Assembly: GCA_025559845.1 (NCBI GenBank)
Contig: CP048469.1
Location: 2,953,001 to 3,017,000 of the forward strand
DNA length: 64,000 nucleotides
Source of the DNA: Agrobacterium tumefaciens
Lineage (GTDB): Bacteria > Pseudomonadota > Alphaproteobacteria > Rhizobiales > Rhizobiaceae
Direction of reading: 5' to 3'
Positions 28,297-37,167 of this stretch are shown here, one piece after another (position 1 is the stretch's first letter; each line of letters opens with the position of its first letter). The notes beneath the pieces are model-generated. The model was given only the letters and a program-made list of their open reading frames with translations. It was not told the origin of the DNA and did not search any database. A program made the position numbers and the translations under genes.

Positions 28297-29564
28297 GTTT
28301 CCTCATCCCGTGATTTGGTCCAGTTCCACTGCGTGACGGGCATCGCCGGTTTCCAGCCCGACATCGACCCGACCGCCGACGCACGCGAGACGTCGAGCCG
28401 GATGAGGGAACCACCAAGGCGTGCCTGCGCGGCAAGCAGCATCGCTTCCATTTCCAGCGTCACGGCATTGGCGACAAGCCGGCCACCTGGCTTCAGAGCC
28501 TCGATTGCACCGTCCAGAACGCCCTTTTCGCTGCCACCTCCACCAATGAAAATAGCATCTGGGGGAGGTAGACCGTCAAAAGCTTCCGGTGCCGTGCCAA
28601 TCAGAATTTCAAGTCCGGTAACGCCGAAGGCTTCTGCATTGCGCGCGATACGCTCGGCACGCTGACTGTGCTGTTCAATCGCGATGGCTTTGAGAGAAGG
28701 GTGCGAAAGCATCCATTCGATCCCGATCGACCCGGAGCCAGCGCCGATATCCCACAATAGTTCACCATGGCGCGGGGCAAGCGACGACAAAGTGACCGCA
28801 CGTATCTCGCGTTTGGTAATCTGCCCATCGTGTTCAAACAACGCGTCATCAAGTCCGCTGGTGTAGGGTAAGATACGCGCGTTTGCGTCAGCGACGATAT
28901 CAATCGCCACGACGTTCAGGGGATCGATGTTTTCCAGAGAGAAATCCTTAGCCTTGGCGTGACGCAACCGCTCACGTTGCCCACCGAGCGCTTCCAGCAA
29001 GAGAAACGTCGAATGCCCGAACCCCGTCTCCGAAAGCAATTTTGCGATAAGAGCGGGCGCTTGGGCATCGGAGGTCAGTGCGATGATCTTTGCACCTTGA
29101 TGCAGGTGTGGCCGAATGAGATCAATGGAACGGCCGTGCAAAGACACGCATTCAACGGATTGCAGAGCCCAACCCAGACGTGATGCCGCAAGAGAAAATG
29201 CGGACGGCGACGGATGGGAAACCGTCTCTTCGGCGGCAATCTTTCTCAGCAGCGTTACCCCGACGCCGTAGAAGAACGGATCGCCAGATGCGAGAACACA
29301 GACTTTATGGCCGCGCAGTGCCACGACTTCGGACATCTCGACATCAAATGGTGTAGGCCAGGACCTCGCCTCACCCTTGATTGCGGATGCCGCAAGCTCC
29401 AGGTGGCGCACACCGCCGAAAACAACCGCCGCACTTTCAATGGCACGACGAGCGTTATCGCCAAGTCCGGACAATCCATCCTCGCCGATCCCCACAATCG
29501 AAAGCCACGGCTTTTTTGCCTTTTCAGTGGCAGCTTTATCCGTTCCAGCATATTCAGAGACCAT
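28293..29564 (-). CDS. cobL: Precorrin-6Y C5,15-methyltransferase (decarboxylating) CobL
   Basis: 423 residues, a natural fusion: an N-terminal CbiE-type tetrapyrrole methylase (WLSIVGIGEDGLSGLG, VLASGDPFFYGVG, SAFSLAASRLGW) and a C-terminal CbiT-type SAM methyltransferase (LLWDIGAGSGSIGIEWM near residue 265, IFIGGGGSEKG, ANAVTLEMEA). It methylates C5 and C15 and decarboxylates the acetate side chain. ATG 29564 follows GGAG; the frame is open upstream, but that part runs antisense through cobK. The start codon shares two bases with the divergent cobK start (CATG at 29562-29565). Confidence 0.94.
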   Translation of the reverse strand: MVSEYAGTDKAATEKAKKPWLSIVGIGEDGLSGLGDNARRAIESAAVVFGGVRHLELAASAIKGEARSWPTPFDVEMSEVVALRGHKVCVLASGDPFFYGVGVTLLRKIAAEETVSHPSPSAFSLAASRLGWALQSVECVSLHGRSIDLIRPHLHQGAKIIALTSDAQAPALIAKLLSETGFGHSTFLLLEALGGQRERLRHAKAKDFSLENIDPLNVVAIDIVADANARILPYTSGLDDALFEHDGQITKREIRAVTLSSLAPRHGELLWDIGAGSGSIGIEWMLSHPSLKAIAIEQHSQRAERIARNAEAFGVTGLEILIGTAPEAFDGLPPPDAIFIGGGGSEKGVLDGAIEALKPGGRLVANAVTLEMEAMLLAAQARLGGSLIRLDVSRASAVGSMSGWKPAMPVTQWNWTKSRDEET

Positions 29565-30330
29565 GACACGCTCCATCCTGATCCTTGGCGGCACAACGGA
29601 CGCCCGCCTTCTCGCCGGAAAGCTGGCCGAGGACTCCGGCTTCCGCATTCTGCTGTCCATGGCTGGACGCACACGAGACCCGGTTAAACAACCGGTACCA
29701 ACCAGAACCGGCGGTTTTGGCGGATCGGCCGGACTTGCAGAATTCATCCGAAACGAGAAATTCGATATTCTGGTGGACGCGACCCACCCCTTTGCGGCGC
29801 GTATTTCGCGTAACGCTGCAGAAGCCGCCTTGTTGGCTGATACTCCGCTGATTGCGCTCGACCGCCCGGCGTGGCGACAGCAACAGGGCGATCGATGGCA
29901 AAGGGTGATGACGACGCATGACGCGGTCACCGCACTTGGCACTGCCCCCAGAAACGTATTCCTTGCGCTGGGGCGACAAGAGCTTTTGCCATTCGAAATG
30001 GCACCGCAACACTCCTACCTGGTCCGCAGTGTCGATCCGGTCGAGCCGCCACTCAAGCTGCCGGACATTCGCTACATAACGGCACGTGGACCTTTTGTAC
30101 TGGATGACGAGATCGCCATGCTGAACAACAACGGCATTGAGATCGTGGTCTCCAAGAACTCTGGCGGCAATGCCTCCTACGGAAAGATCGAAGCGGCACG
30201 ACAGCTCGGCATTCCCGTCACTATGATCGAACGGCCGGAACGTCCCGACGTGGCGACGGTGCCCGATATAGACACTGCGCTGGCCGCTATCCGTCATCAG
30301 TTTTCCCTTGCCGAAAAACGCGGCGAGTAA
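29563..30330 (+). CDS. cobK: Precorrin-6A reductase CobK
   Basis: 255 residues. SILILGGTTDARLLAGKLA at the N-terminus, TGGFGGSAGLAEFI, ILVDATHPFAARIS, LALGRQEL and VVSKNSGGNASYGKIEAARQLGIPV are CobK/CbiJ hallmarks. It reduces the precorrin-6A macrocycle with NADPH. ATG 29563 lies on the plus strand directly opposite the cobL start, so the gene's promoter must lie inside cobL. Its 3' end overlaps the convergent cobJ by 34 bases. A lone plus-strand gene between leftward cob genes is unusual for a pathway operon. Confidence 0.94.
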   Translation: MTRSILILGGTTDARLLAGKLAEDSGFRILLSMAGRTRDPVKQPVPTRTGGFGGSAGLAEFIRNEKFDILVDATHPFAARISRNAAEAALLADTPLIALDRPAWRQQQGDRWQRVMTTHDAVTALGTAPRNVFLALGRQELLPFEMAPQHSYLVRSVDPVEPPLKLPDIRYITARGPFVLDDEIAMLNNNGIEIVVSKNSGGNASYGKIEAARQLGIPVTMIERPERPDVATVPDIDTALAAIRHQFSLAEKRGE

Positions 30331-31058
30331 ACCAGCGACGGTTGGTTTTTGCGGTCAATGATCCGGGTTTCGACCGATCCGACGATAATGCAGGTGGCCA
30401 TGTCGGCCATATCACTCTGCGCTTCAGACAAGGGCACGACGCGCATGCGCTCATCCTGTCGACCCGCCGCCCGGCCGAAAATCACCGGCACCGACCCCGG
30501 CAAATGATCACGCAGGATATCGAATGCCGTCGTCAACTGATGCGGACGGGCCTTGCTGACGGGATTGTAGAAAGCCATCACGAAACCGGCTTCCGCCGCT
30601 GCAATCAAGCGCTTTTCAATAATGGCCCAGGGTTTCAGGTTGTCCGAAAGGGAGATGGCACAAAAATCATGGCCAAGTGGCGCTCCGGCACGTGCGGCAA
30701 CAGCAAGCATGGCTGTCACCCCCGGCACGACTGAGAATTCGATATCCCGCCATTCGGCAGGGCCATCTTCCATGGCTTCACACACGGCGGCAGCCATGGC
30801 GAAAACACCGGGATCACCGCCGGAAACGACACAGACATTGCCGCCTGCTGCCGCAAGTCGAAGCGCCTGTCCGGCCCGCGAAATCTCCTCGCGATTGTCG
30901 GAAGCATGGCGACGCTGATCTGGACGCAGCGACAGCCGGTCGAGATAGGGAATGTAACCGAAGAAATCCACCGCCGCTTCGACTGCGGCCAGTGCCTCAG
31001 GCGTAATCTGCCCGGTATTGCCAGGGCCAAGGCCAACGACCGTCAGCTTGCCGGTCAT
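30297..31058 (-). CDS. cobJ: Precorrin-3B C17-methyltransferase CobJ
   Basis: 253 residues of the tetrapyrrole methylase family. KLTVVGLGPGNTGQITPEALAAV, IPYLDRL, VCVVSGGDPGVFAMAAAV, VVPGVTAMLAVAARAGAPLGHDF and MAFYNPVSKARP are the CobJ/CbiH signature. It methylates C17 and drives ring contraction. ATG 31058 overlaps the cobI stop as ATGA. It is the last gene of the riboswitch-controlled operon and ends 34 bases inside the convergent cobK. Confidence 0.95.
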   Translation of the reverse strand: MTGKLTVVGLGPGNTGQITPEALAAVEAAVDFFGYIPYLDRLSLRPDQRRHASDNREEISRAGQALRLAAAGGNVCVVSGGDPGVFAMAAAVCEAMEDGPAEWRDIEFSVVPGVTAMLAVAARAGAPLGHDFCAISLSDNLKPWAIIEKRLIAAAEAGFVMAFYNPVSKARPHQLTTAFDILRDHLPGSVPVIFGRAAGRQDERMRVVPLSEAQSDMADMATCIIVGSVETRIIDRKNQPSLVYSPRFSAREN

Positions 31059-31837
31059 TGTGCATCCTCATTCGAAGGCCTGTCCTTCCATCCGGGAACC
31101 AGCACCAGCGAGAAATAAGGTGCTGGCGAACCGTCTCGCTCGGCCAGCCGCATGGCTTGACCGTTTTCCATGGTGCCGCGCTCGACGTAGAGCGCATTTT
31201 CCAGTTTTCCAGCCTTTTCAAGAGCACGGCGGATTTTCGGCAGGTTGCGGCCAACCTTCATAATGACGGCACCATCTGTTCCCGAAAGCCGCGTTTCCAG
31301 GATTGCCTCGTCGAGCGTTCCCGGAAGAATGCTCAGGATGTCGTCCCCCTGAACCAGTGGCAGGCCGGCCATCGACCAGCACCCGGACATCGCGGTTATG
31401 CCTGCCACGACTTCCGCCGGATAGGATGGAGCAAGACGCAGATGCAGATGCATATACGAACCATAAAACAGCGGATCGCCTTCCGACAGAACCGCAACAT
31501 TGCGCCCGGCGTCGAGGTGAGCAGCAATATCCTTCGCTGACTGGTCGAAAAATGCGGCAATGGCGCCGCGATAGTCGTCACCGTTTTTGTCGCTCTCAAC
31601 AGTGACAGGATAAACAAGCGGCATTTCCAGCGTGCCGGGACGAATGAAGGCTTCGACGATACGACGTCCGTTACCCGTGCTGCCCTTTTTGCAGAAAAAT
31701 GCCACGACATCGGCTGTGTCGATGGCCCTGACAGCTTTTAGCGTCAGCAATTCCGGATCGCCGGGACCCGTACCGACGCCGATCAGCTTGCCCTTCAGCA
31801 TCTTTTCCTGTGTCGGCTCCAACAAAGCAGCACTCAT
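31055..31837 (-). CDS. cobI: Precorrin-2 C20-methyltransferase CobI
   Basis: 260 residues of the tetrapyrrole methylase family. KLIGVGTGPGDPELLTLKAVRAI, VAVLSEGDPLFYGSYMHLH, VVAGITAMSGCWSMAGLPL and AVIMKVGRNLPKIRRAL are the CobI/CbiL signature. It methylates C20 of precorrin-2 to give precorrin-3A. ATG 31837 overlaps the cobH stop by 4 bases; a second start at Met13 (MLKGKLIGV) is possible and would be nearer the usual length. It is coupled on both sides. Confidence 0.95.
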   Translation of the reverse strand: MSAALLEPTQEKMLKGKLIGVGTGPGDPELLTLKAVRAIDTADVVAFFCKKGSTGNGRRIVEAFIRPGTLEMPLVYPVTVESDKNGDDYRGAIAAFFDQSAKDIAAHLDAGRNVAVLSEGDPLFYGSYMHLHLRLAPSYPAEVVAGITAMSGCWSMAGLPLVQGDDILSILPGTLDEAILETRLSGTDGAVIMKVGRNLPKIRRALEKAGKLENALYVERGTMENGQAMRLAERDGSPAPYFSLVLVPGWKDRPSNEDAQ

Positions 31838-32466
31838 AGACCCGCCCTCGCGATAGCGTTGACGGCAGCGGCCGTCATTGCAGAACCACCCATACGTCCT
31901 TTGACGATGGCGTAGGGAATGCCAAGCGAGCTTTCCTCGAGTGCGTCCTTTGATTCCATGGCGCCAACGAAACCGACGGGCATTCCGATGATCGCGGCGG
32001 GACGAGGAGCGCCGTTTTCAAGCATTTCCAGAAGATAGAACAGAGCGGTGGGCGCATTGCCGATAGCAACAACCGCGCCTTCCATCTTCTCGACCCAGAG
32101 ATCGAGAGCAGCAGCGGAGCGCGTATTGCCAATTGCCTTGGCAAGTTCAGGCGTGCGCGGATCGCGCAAGGTGCAGATAACCTCATTATTGGCCGGCAGG
32201 CGGGCACGGGTAACACCATGCGCAACCATCTCTGCATCGCAGAGGATGGGTTTTCCCGCAGCAAGCGCACCACGCGCTGCCGAAACGAAATCGGGCGAGA
32301 AGCGGAAATGACGCGTCGCTTCCACTTGCCCGCAGGCGTGGATCATACGGATGGCGATATCCGCCTGCTCTGGCGTGAAAACCGAAAGATCGGCTTCTTC
32401 ACGGATGATGGCGAAGGAGCGCTCATAGATCGCATCGCCGTTGCGGATATAGTCATAATTGGTCAT
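31834..32466 (-). CDS. cobH: Precorrin-8X methylmutase CobH
   Basis: 210 residues. YIRNGDAIYERSFAIIREEADL at the N-terminus, MIHACGQVEATRHFRF (with the catalytic His region), ILCDAEMVAHGVTRARL and PAAIIGMPVGFVGAMESKD are the CobH/CbiC signature. It moves the methyl group from C11 to C12 to give hydrogenobyrinic acid. ATG 32466 overlaps the cobG stop as ATGA and the gene overlaps cobI likewise. Confidence 0.96.
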   Translation of the reverse strand: MTNYDYIRNGDAIYERSFAIIREEADLSVFTPEQADIAIRMIHACGQVEATRHFRFSPDFVSAARGALAAGKPILCDAEMVAHGVTRARLPANNEVICTLRDPRTPELAKAIGNTRSAAALDLWVEKMEGAVVAIGNAPTALFYLLEMLENGAPRPAAIIGMPVGFVGAMESKDALEESSLGIPYAIVKGRMGGSAMTAAAVNAIARAGL

Positions 32467-33821
32467 CGGTCATCCTGTCGGAGCGCCGCGCTGACCCTGT
32501 CTTTGCCCAGGCGGACAAACAGGGTGCGGGCATTTTCCCCGGGCTTATGTTCTTTTTCGTGAAGTCGGGCAAGCCGCGAAAGCACGGCCTTTTGTTCATC
32601 GGACGGCAAAACAAGATCCGGTGCGTCGGAAACGCGGCCTGACAGCGAAAACGCCAGTCCTTCCGGAGAGCCGGAAATGGCAAGGAGGGACGGAGAGGGG
32701 TGCGCGCAGCCTTTCCCACAACCGGACACATGCAGTATCAAAGAGCCATCCAGCAACGACGCGCACTGCTTTGCCGCGAAATCGGCAAGTTCGTGGGTTG
32801 GCAGGAGGGCTGACGCGCAAGCCGGGGCGCCGGAACAGGTTGCAAGATATGATCGTGGGTCGTTTCCCGCAACGATCAGGCCGGATGACTTGGCATAGGC
32901 AATCAGCAGCTCACATTGTGTGCGAGTACCGAAAAAAAATAGCCCGTGCGCCGGCCCCGGCCGCATTGCATGGATGCCGACGCTGAGCGCATTGCGGCAC
33001 AACGAGGAGAGCGACGCCGTCGCAATCTGCCCAAAGGCAGGGGCGATGCCAGCCGCAAAACCATCGTCACCCAAGGCGATCAGACCGTAAGGAGATTTCG
33101 ATGCCTCTGACAAATCGGGTGCCAACTGCTCCAACAGTACATCGCCGCAAATGGCGTTCACCGCATCACCGTCCAAATCGCGCCCACGTGCAGTTTGGCC
33201 CTGTTCAGCCAGGTGGCAGAGAAGTGCCATGACAGCGTCGGCAGCGTGTTCTGGATGAAGGACACCGGCGTAAAATGCCTTGTCTTCGGTTCCTCCCAGC
33301 ATCACTTGCCAGAAGATCTGACCGTCGTGCTGAACCGCCTTCAATCGAATATCCGCGAGAAGGTCGCTCATGCGAATCTGGCCACTGCCATCGACCACAA
33401 CGGACATTTTTGCGGCAACACGCTCGTGCAAACGGAGTTCGAGAGACTTTTCGTGAATGCACCTTGCAAGGGCAAGCGGACTGCTTGTTTCTGTCACATC
33501 ACGCCCGGCAAGAGGCGAGGTTTCTACCGCCAATCCTTCTCGAACCGGCAGAGCTAGAGCGAGAACATCGTTTTCCAGGAGACAGGCGCTTGGTGATGTC
33601 AAACCACGAAACTGCAAGCCACCTCGCGCCGTCACATCAATCAACCCGTTGCCATGACGGGCAGACAGATCGCAAAGATTTGCAAGATCCTGCGGTGATA
33701 TATCGTCGGTGAAAGCGACACGGGACAACAGTCCGTCACCCGTCTGCATCGGCGCCGACAAGGCAGGACAAACACCACGTCGGGAAAACGGCTGGACAGG
33801 ATCGAGGTGCGCCGCGTTCAT
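32463..33821 (-). CDS. cobG: Precorrin-3B synthase CobG
   Basis: 452 residues, of the nitrite/sulfite reductase-like family. RRGVCPALSAPMQTGDGLLSR is the typical first segment; the four [4Fe-4S] cysteines appear as CSGAPACASA and CGKGCAHP in the C-terminal half. CobG uses oxygen to make precorrin-3B and marks the aerobic (late cobalt insertion) pathway. It overlaps cobN and cobH by 4 bases each. Length and cysteine spacing look normal. Confidence 0.92.
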   Translation of the reverse strand: MNAAHLDPVQPFSRRGVCPALSAPMQTGDGLLSRVAFTDDISPQDLANLCDLSARHGNGLIDVTARGGLQFRGLTSPSACLLENDVLALALPVREGLAVETSPLAGRDVTETSSPLALARCIHEKSLELRLHERVAAKMSVVVDGSGQIRMSDLLADIRLKAVQHDGQIFWQVMLGGTEDKAFYAGVLHPEHAADAVMALLCHLAEQGQTARGRDLDGDAVNAICGDVLLEQLAPDLSEASKSPYGLIALGDDGFAAGIAPAFGQIATASLSSLCRNALSVGIHAMRPGPAHGLFFFGTRTQCELLIAYAKSSGLIVAGNDPRSYLATCSGAPACASALLPTHELADFAAKQCASLLDGSLILHVSGCGKGCAHPSPSLLAISGSPEGLAFSLSGRVSDAPDLVLPSDEQKAVLSRLARLHEKEHKPGENARTLFVRLGKDRVSAALRQDDR

Positions 33822-36800
33822 ACGCTTACCCTATCGGAATGTGGAACGATCAGCATTTCCAGTTCCGCATCCACCGCATTGCGGCGACTATGCCACAGGT
33901 TACGATGCCGCGCCGAGAGAAAACGTCGGGCCATGACCTCTGCCGCCTGCGGGTTTTCCCGAAGGATGAACGTACGCACAGCTTCATCGCCGAAATAGGC
34001 ATCGTAGAGCGCTTCGATCAAAGACGACGAAACTGCGTGTGTGGTTTCTGCAAAACCGATCAACCGGTCCACGGTTTCAGCAAATTCCGCAGCACCACGC
34101 GGACCGTGCCGCATCTGGCCGGCAATGAAGCGTGGGTTCACGGCGCGGGCACGCACGACACGTGTCAGGGCCTGTGCGATCGATCTCGCACGCGGACGAC
34201 CGGGATTGGTGGTATCCAGTGCCACGACATCGGCGGCTTGCCCGAGCAGCGCCTTGGCGGCGGCAAAACCGCCAATAAATGCCACGTCGGACGATCCGTC
34301 GAGCAGATCGCGTCCGGGATCATCGCCTGTATGGACGAGCAACTCGGCCTTCTCGACCTGTACGGCAAAGCCGGCATTTTCAGACATCTCGAGACCATCT
34401 GCGCCACCGAAGGCATGGTTTGCAGCATCGAGATAGGTACGACCGAGTTCTTGTCGTTCCTCCCAGGCCCCATTTGCCAGCTTTTCTTCGATCCCCGCGC
34501 CATAGGTGCCGGGGGCAGATCCGAAAATACGCGCCGGGATAAACCCCAGCGCCGACGCTTCCTCTCCCAGTGGATTGTCACCCGAGGCTTCCTCACGCCG
34601 CGCAATCGCCTTGGCCGCAGCATCGAGAAGCGCGATAAGCGCCGGAAACATATCGCGAAAAAGACCGGAAATGCGGAAGGTCACATCGACACGCGGTCGA
34701 CCGAGCGCCGCAGGGGGCAAAACCTCGATACCGGTGACCCGACCAGTAGCTGGATCGTAAACCGGTCGCGCGCCCATCAGATGGAGTGCCTGCGCGACAT
34801 CCTCACCGCCATTGCGCAACGATGCCGAGCCCCAAAGATCGAAAACCATGTGCTTTGGCCAGTCACCGTGACTTTGAAGGTAATGCCGCAGCACTTCCTC
34901 TCCTGCCATGCGGCCCAATTCGAAAGCCGTTGGCGTCGGCATTGTCCGGGGATCGGCCGCATAGAGATTTCGGCCGGTGGGCAGGACGTCCAGACGCCCG
35001 CGCGCTGGCGCGCCGGAAGGGCCCGGTGGAATGTGTAGACCATCCAGAGCTGCAAGCAGTGCTGTCTTTTCCGACGCGGCACTTTGTAGCCTCAAAGGAT
35101 CAACATCACCCGCAGCACTGCGTCCGAAAACATGCTGGCCATCCTTGATGGCAAAATCCTTCAGGTCACAGAGAAAGGCGTCAATACGAGACAGGGCAGT
35201 GTCTGCGTCGTCTTGAGTACCGACGCCTGCGTCGGCCGCCAGACCTGTCTCACGCGCTTTCTCCACAATCAGTTTCGCCAATCGATCACGGCGGCGGCGA
35301 TCCAGCCCGTCCGCCTGGGCATATTCATCCACAAGCTGTTCGAGTGCCGTCTGATCCGCCGAGAGGCCGGCATCAACAAGCACCGGCGGGACGTGACCGA
35401 TGGTAACAGCGGCGATACGGCGTTTGGCGACCGCCGCCTCGCCGGGATTGGAAACGATAAACGGATAGATGACTGGCAAAGCCCCGGCAACGACCTCCGG
35501 AAAGCAGACTTGCGACAGAGCAACCGTCTTGCCGGGAAGCCATTCCAGTGTGCCATGCGCGCCGACATGGACGACGGCGTGGGCATCGACTTCCCTTTGC
35601 ATCCACGCACCGAATGCCGCCAGTGCATGACGCGGTGGCAGGGCAGGATCGTGATAATCCACGCGGCGATCTTCGTTACGGCCGCGATCAGGGGCGAGAG
35701 CCACCGTGACGGAACCAAACGTCGCAGCACGAAAGCGGAATGCCCCCGCGCGGACAGCATCGTCCTCCTCGGCAGGACCCCACGTCGCCTCCAGCGCATC
35801 ACTCACCTCTGCTGGAAATGCAGCGCGAAAATCCGCGTAGGCAGAACAATCGATCTGCACATGCCCTTGTTCGACGCGATCGAGCAAGGCACGCGCCGTT
35901 TCTGGAATTCCCGAGACCGAATATCCCGCAGCCTTCAGGTCGCGCAGCATTTCCAGAACACTTTGTGGCACATCGAGCCCGACGGCATATCCGGTTCGTC
36001 CGGGTGCAGCACCCGGATAATCGGGCATCAGAACGACAACACGACGCTCCTGACGCGGTGTCTGTTTCAATCGCAGGAAGGCTGCAATGCGGTTCGTCAC
36101 CTGCAGGATGCGGTCTGGCTCAGGCACATTGATGAGGGCTGAGTTACCCTGCGTACCGGGCTGCTTGAATGAGATCACACCGGCAAGAATCCGTCCATCC
36201 AGCTCTGGGAGCACGACGTGCATGGCGAGATCGGAAGGGTTTAGGCCACGGCTATTGTCCGCCCAACCGTCACGCCGGGTTGTTGCCATGATGACCTGAA
36301 AGACCGGTAATCCCAATCGGTCGAACAGGGTTTTTCCATGGTCATCGACCTGACTTGCAAACGCCGTAGCGGCAATAATGGCAGCCGGTTTTAAGCCGGG
36401 AAGCACACGCTCCAGAAAACCCGCCGCATCCGCATCCTTCAGGCCGCTGACAAAGATTGGCAACGGCGCGAAACCACGCACCTTCAAGGATGCAAACAAA
36501 GCGTCGATGGGCGCGACATCGGACGCCAGCAGCATCGAACGATAAAACAGGATGGGCAGGACTGGAGCATCGGCGCCAAAATCCTCCCTCGCCCGTTTTT
36601 CAGCAACGAAGCCCTCACCCGGCCGATAAAAGCCGGTCTTCGGCAGGGGAACAGGTTCAACTTGCGGCCAGTTGTAACCGCCTGAGAGCGCCGCCAAGCC
36701 TCTGGCGAGACGCTCCATGTTCTCAGACCCTCCTTCGCGAAAGAAAGAGAGGATCGCAGCAAGTGTCGACTGGTCGATCGTTGAGGCCGCTTCCAGCTTA

Positions 36801-37165
36801 TCGTCGCGCTCGCTGCATTCGCCGGGCAGAAGTGCAAGCTTCACACCGCGCCGTCGCGCCATCTGCGCAAGCTGATCCACGCCATACCGCCAGCGATCCG
36901 CACCACCCAGAATCCGGATAAGGATAAGCTTTGCGTGTTCTGCGGTCTTCTCGATCCAAAGATCGACCGACATGGGGTGGCGAAGTTCCGAAAGATTGGC
37001 GGTAACAAGGGTTGGGCGTGCCTGATCCTCCCGCCATACCCGTTCCAGACCAGCGAGATCGCTGGCCGAAAAGGACAAAACCACGACATCTGCCTGCGGC
37101 TGGTTGAGATCAACCGGCTCGATCAGGTCGTCCAGAGACGACGATGTCGTGGAAAGGATATGCAT
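33818..37165 (-). CDS. cobN: Cobaltochelatase subunit CobN
   Basis: 1,115-residue large subunit of the ATP-dependent aerobic cobaltochelatase (CobNST), which inserts cobalt into hydrogenobyrinic acid a,c-diamide. Visible family segments are MSVDLWIEKTAEHAKLILIRILGG near the start, HVGAHGTLEWLPGKTVALS, PVIYPFIVSNPGEAAVAKRR, GRNLYAADPRTMPTPTAFE, FGSAPGTYGAGIEE and FIAGQMRHGPRGAAEFAETVD. It is shorter than the about 1,275 residues of Paracoccus/Pseudomonas denitrificans CobN, with no sign of a frameshift. cobS and cobT are not in the window. It follows cobW by two bases and overlaps cobG. Confidence 0.94.
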   Translation of the reverse strand: MHILSTTSSSLDDLIEPVDLNQPQADVVVLSFSASDLAGLERVWREDQARPTLVTANLSELRHPMSVDLWIEKTAEHAKLILIRILGGADRWRYGVDQLAQMARRRGVKLALLPGECSERDDKLEAASTIDQSTLAAILSFFREGGSENMERLARGLAALSGGYNWPQVEPVPLPKTGFYRPGEGFVAEKRAREDFGADAPVLPILFYRSMLLASDVAPIDALFASLKVRGFAPLPIFVSGLKDADAAGFLERVLPGLKPAAIIAATAFASQVDDHGKTLFDRLGLPVFQVIMATTRRDGWADNSRGLNPSDLAMHVVLPELDGRILAGVISFKQPGTQGNSALINVPEPDRILQVTNRIAAFLRLKQTPRQERRVVVLMPDYPGAAPGRTGYAVGLDVPQSVLEMLRDLKAAGYSVSGIPETARALLDRVEQGHVQIDCSAYADFRAAFPAEVSDALEATWGPAEEDDAVRAGAFRFRAATFGSVTVALAPDRGRNEDRRVDYHDPALPPRHALAAFGAWMQREVDAHAVVHVGAHGTLEWLPGKTVALSQVCFPEVVAGALPVIYPFIVSNPGEAAVAKRRIAAVTIGHVPPVLVDAGLSADQTALEQLVDEYAQADGLDRRRRDRLAKLIVEKARETGLAADAGVGTQDDADTALSRIDAFLCDLKDFAIKDGQHVFGRSAAGDVDPLRLQSAASEKTALLAALDGLHIPPGPSGAPARGRLDVLPTGRNLYAADPRTMPTPTAFELGRMAGEEVLRHYLQSHGDWPKHMVFDLWGSASLRNGGEDVAQALHLMGARPVYDPATGRVTGIEVLPPAALGRPRVDVTFRISGLFRDMFPALIALLDAAAKAIARREEASGDNPLGEEASALGFIPARIFGSAPGTYGAGIEEKLANGAWEERQELGRTYLDAANHAFGGADGLEMSENAGFAVQVEKAELLVHTGDDPGRDLLDGSSDVAFIGGFAAAKALLGQAADVVALDTTNPGRPRARSIAQALTRVVRARAVNPRFIAGQMRHGPRGAAEFAETVDRLIGFAETTHAVSSSLIEALYDAYFGDEAVRTFILRENPQAAEVMARRFLSARHRNLWHSRRNAVDAELEMLIVPHSDRVSV

Positions 37166-37167
37166 CG

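Noticed and set aside
33839..35038. 399-codon plus-strand frame opposite cobN
   Set aside because: Shadow of cobN; composition and lack of motifs argue against coding.
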